Source of the DNA: an uncultured Tolumonas sp.
Lineage (GTDB): Bacteria; Pseudomonadota; Gammaproteobacteria; Enterobacterales; Aeromonadaceae
Assembly: GCF_963556105.2 (NCBI RefSeq)
Contig: NZ_OY829944.1
Span: 502,501-566,500, forward strand
Reading direction: 5' to 3'
DNA length: 64,000 nucleotides
Positions within the stretch are counted from its first letter, which is position 1. Every line of letters begins with the position of its first letter. Below are positions 63,498 to 64,000 of the stretch, in pieces. The position numbers and the translations under genes are program-made. The notes below the pieces were generated by a model. That model saw only the letters and a list, made by a program, of their open reading frames with translations. It had not been told where the DNA came from and made no database searches.

Positions 63498-64000
<503 letters not shown>

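Overview
The window is chromosomal DNA of a gammaproteobacterium with moderate G+C. The backbone order (pabA-argD-crp, barA divergent from rlmD-relA-mazG-pyrG, zapB-rraA, an rRNA operon ending in 5S and tRNA-Thr) and a 127-bp ERIC-type repeat fit the Aeromonadales/Enterobacterales side of the class. A Tolumonas-like aeromonad is my guess, made without any database search.

Layout. 1-500: end of an rRNA operon (23S 3' end, 5S, tRNA-Thr-GGT, terminator). 559-14160: backbone genes: a DUF2799-type lipoprotein, an HDOD protein, creA, a putrescine/spermidine ABC operon (potFGHI), a fieF-type metal exporter, cysE, a polytopic membrane protein, zapB, rraA, an MHS-type MFS transporter behind a good CRP site, a PrpA-like phosphatase, an ERIC element and a YchJ-like protein. 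14264-48929: a genomic island of about 34.7 kb. 48903-64000: backbone again: pabA, argD, crp, yheU, a MocR regulator with a LysE exporter and an Asp/Glu racemase, an acyltransferase, barA, rlmD, relA, mazG and the start of pyrG.

The island is the main discovery. A P4-type integrase lies at its left end. A 14-bp core (TGATCGATAACTAT) occurs at both junctions, and both copies are the codons for the N-terminus of PabA. The left junction keeps the displaced original pabA leader, Shine-Dalgarno and first nine codons (MILLIDNYH, then stop). At the right junction the island supplies a new start and first codons, so full-length PabA ([10 protein letters not shown]...) is restored under island-derived upstream DNA. 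Both ends also carry 12-bp TGAGGGTATCA-type repeats, likely integrase arm sites.

Island cargo from left to right: XRE repressor with palindromic operators; a secreted protein; an IS481-family IS with a 4-bp target duplication; a dense c-di-GMP/chemotaxis block (four GGDEF/GGEEF cyclases, one GGDEF-EAL protein, two chemoreceptors, one with PAS and CZB domains); a MocR/GNAT/monooxygenase group; azlCD with its LysR regulator; a membrane protein with an Asn/Gly-rich amyloid-motif-like N-terminus; a decayed gene with TGA stops at tryptophan positions; a methyltransferase plus a degenerate YfjJ-type protein; and a plasmid-like replication/recombination module (LRAT-fold protein lacking its cysteine, RDF-like zinc protein, YqaJ exonuclease, DUF932, HUH-type YfjJ/Gp2 replication protein, AlpA excisionase). 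The island therefore combines integration, excision and probably autonomous DNA processing with a transferable signalling package.
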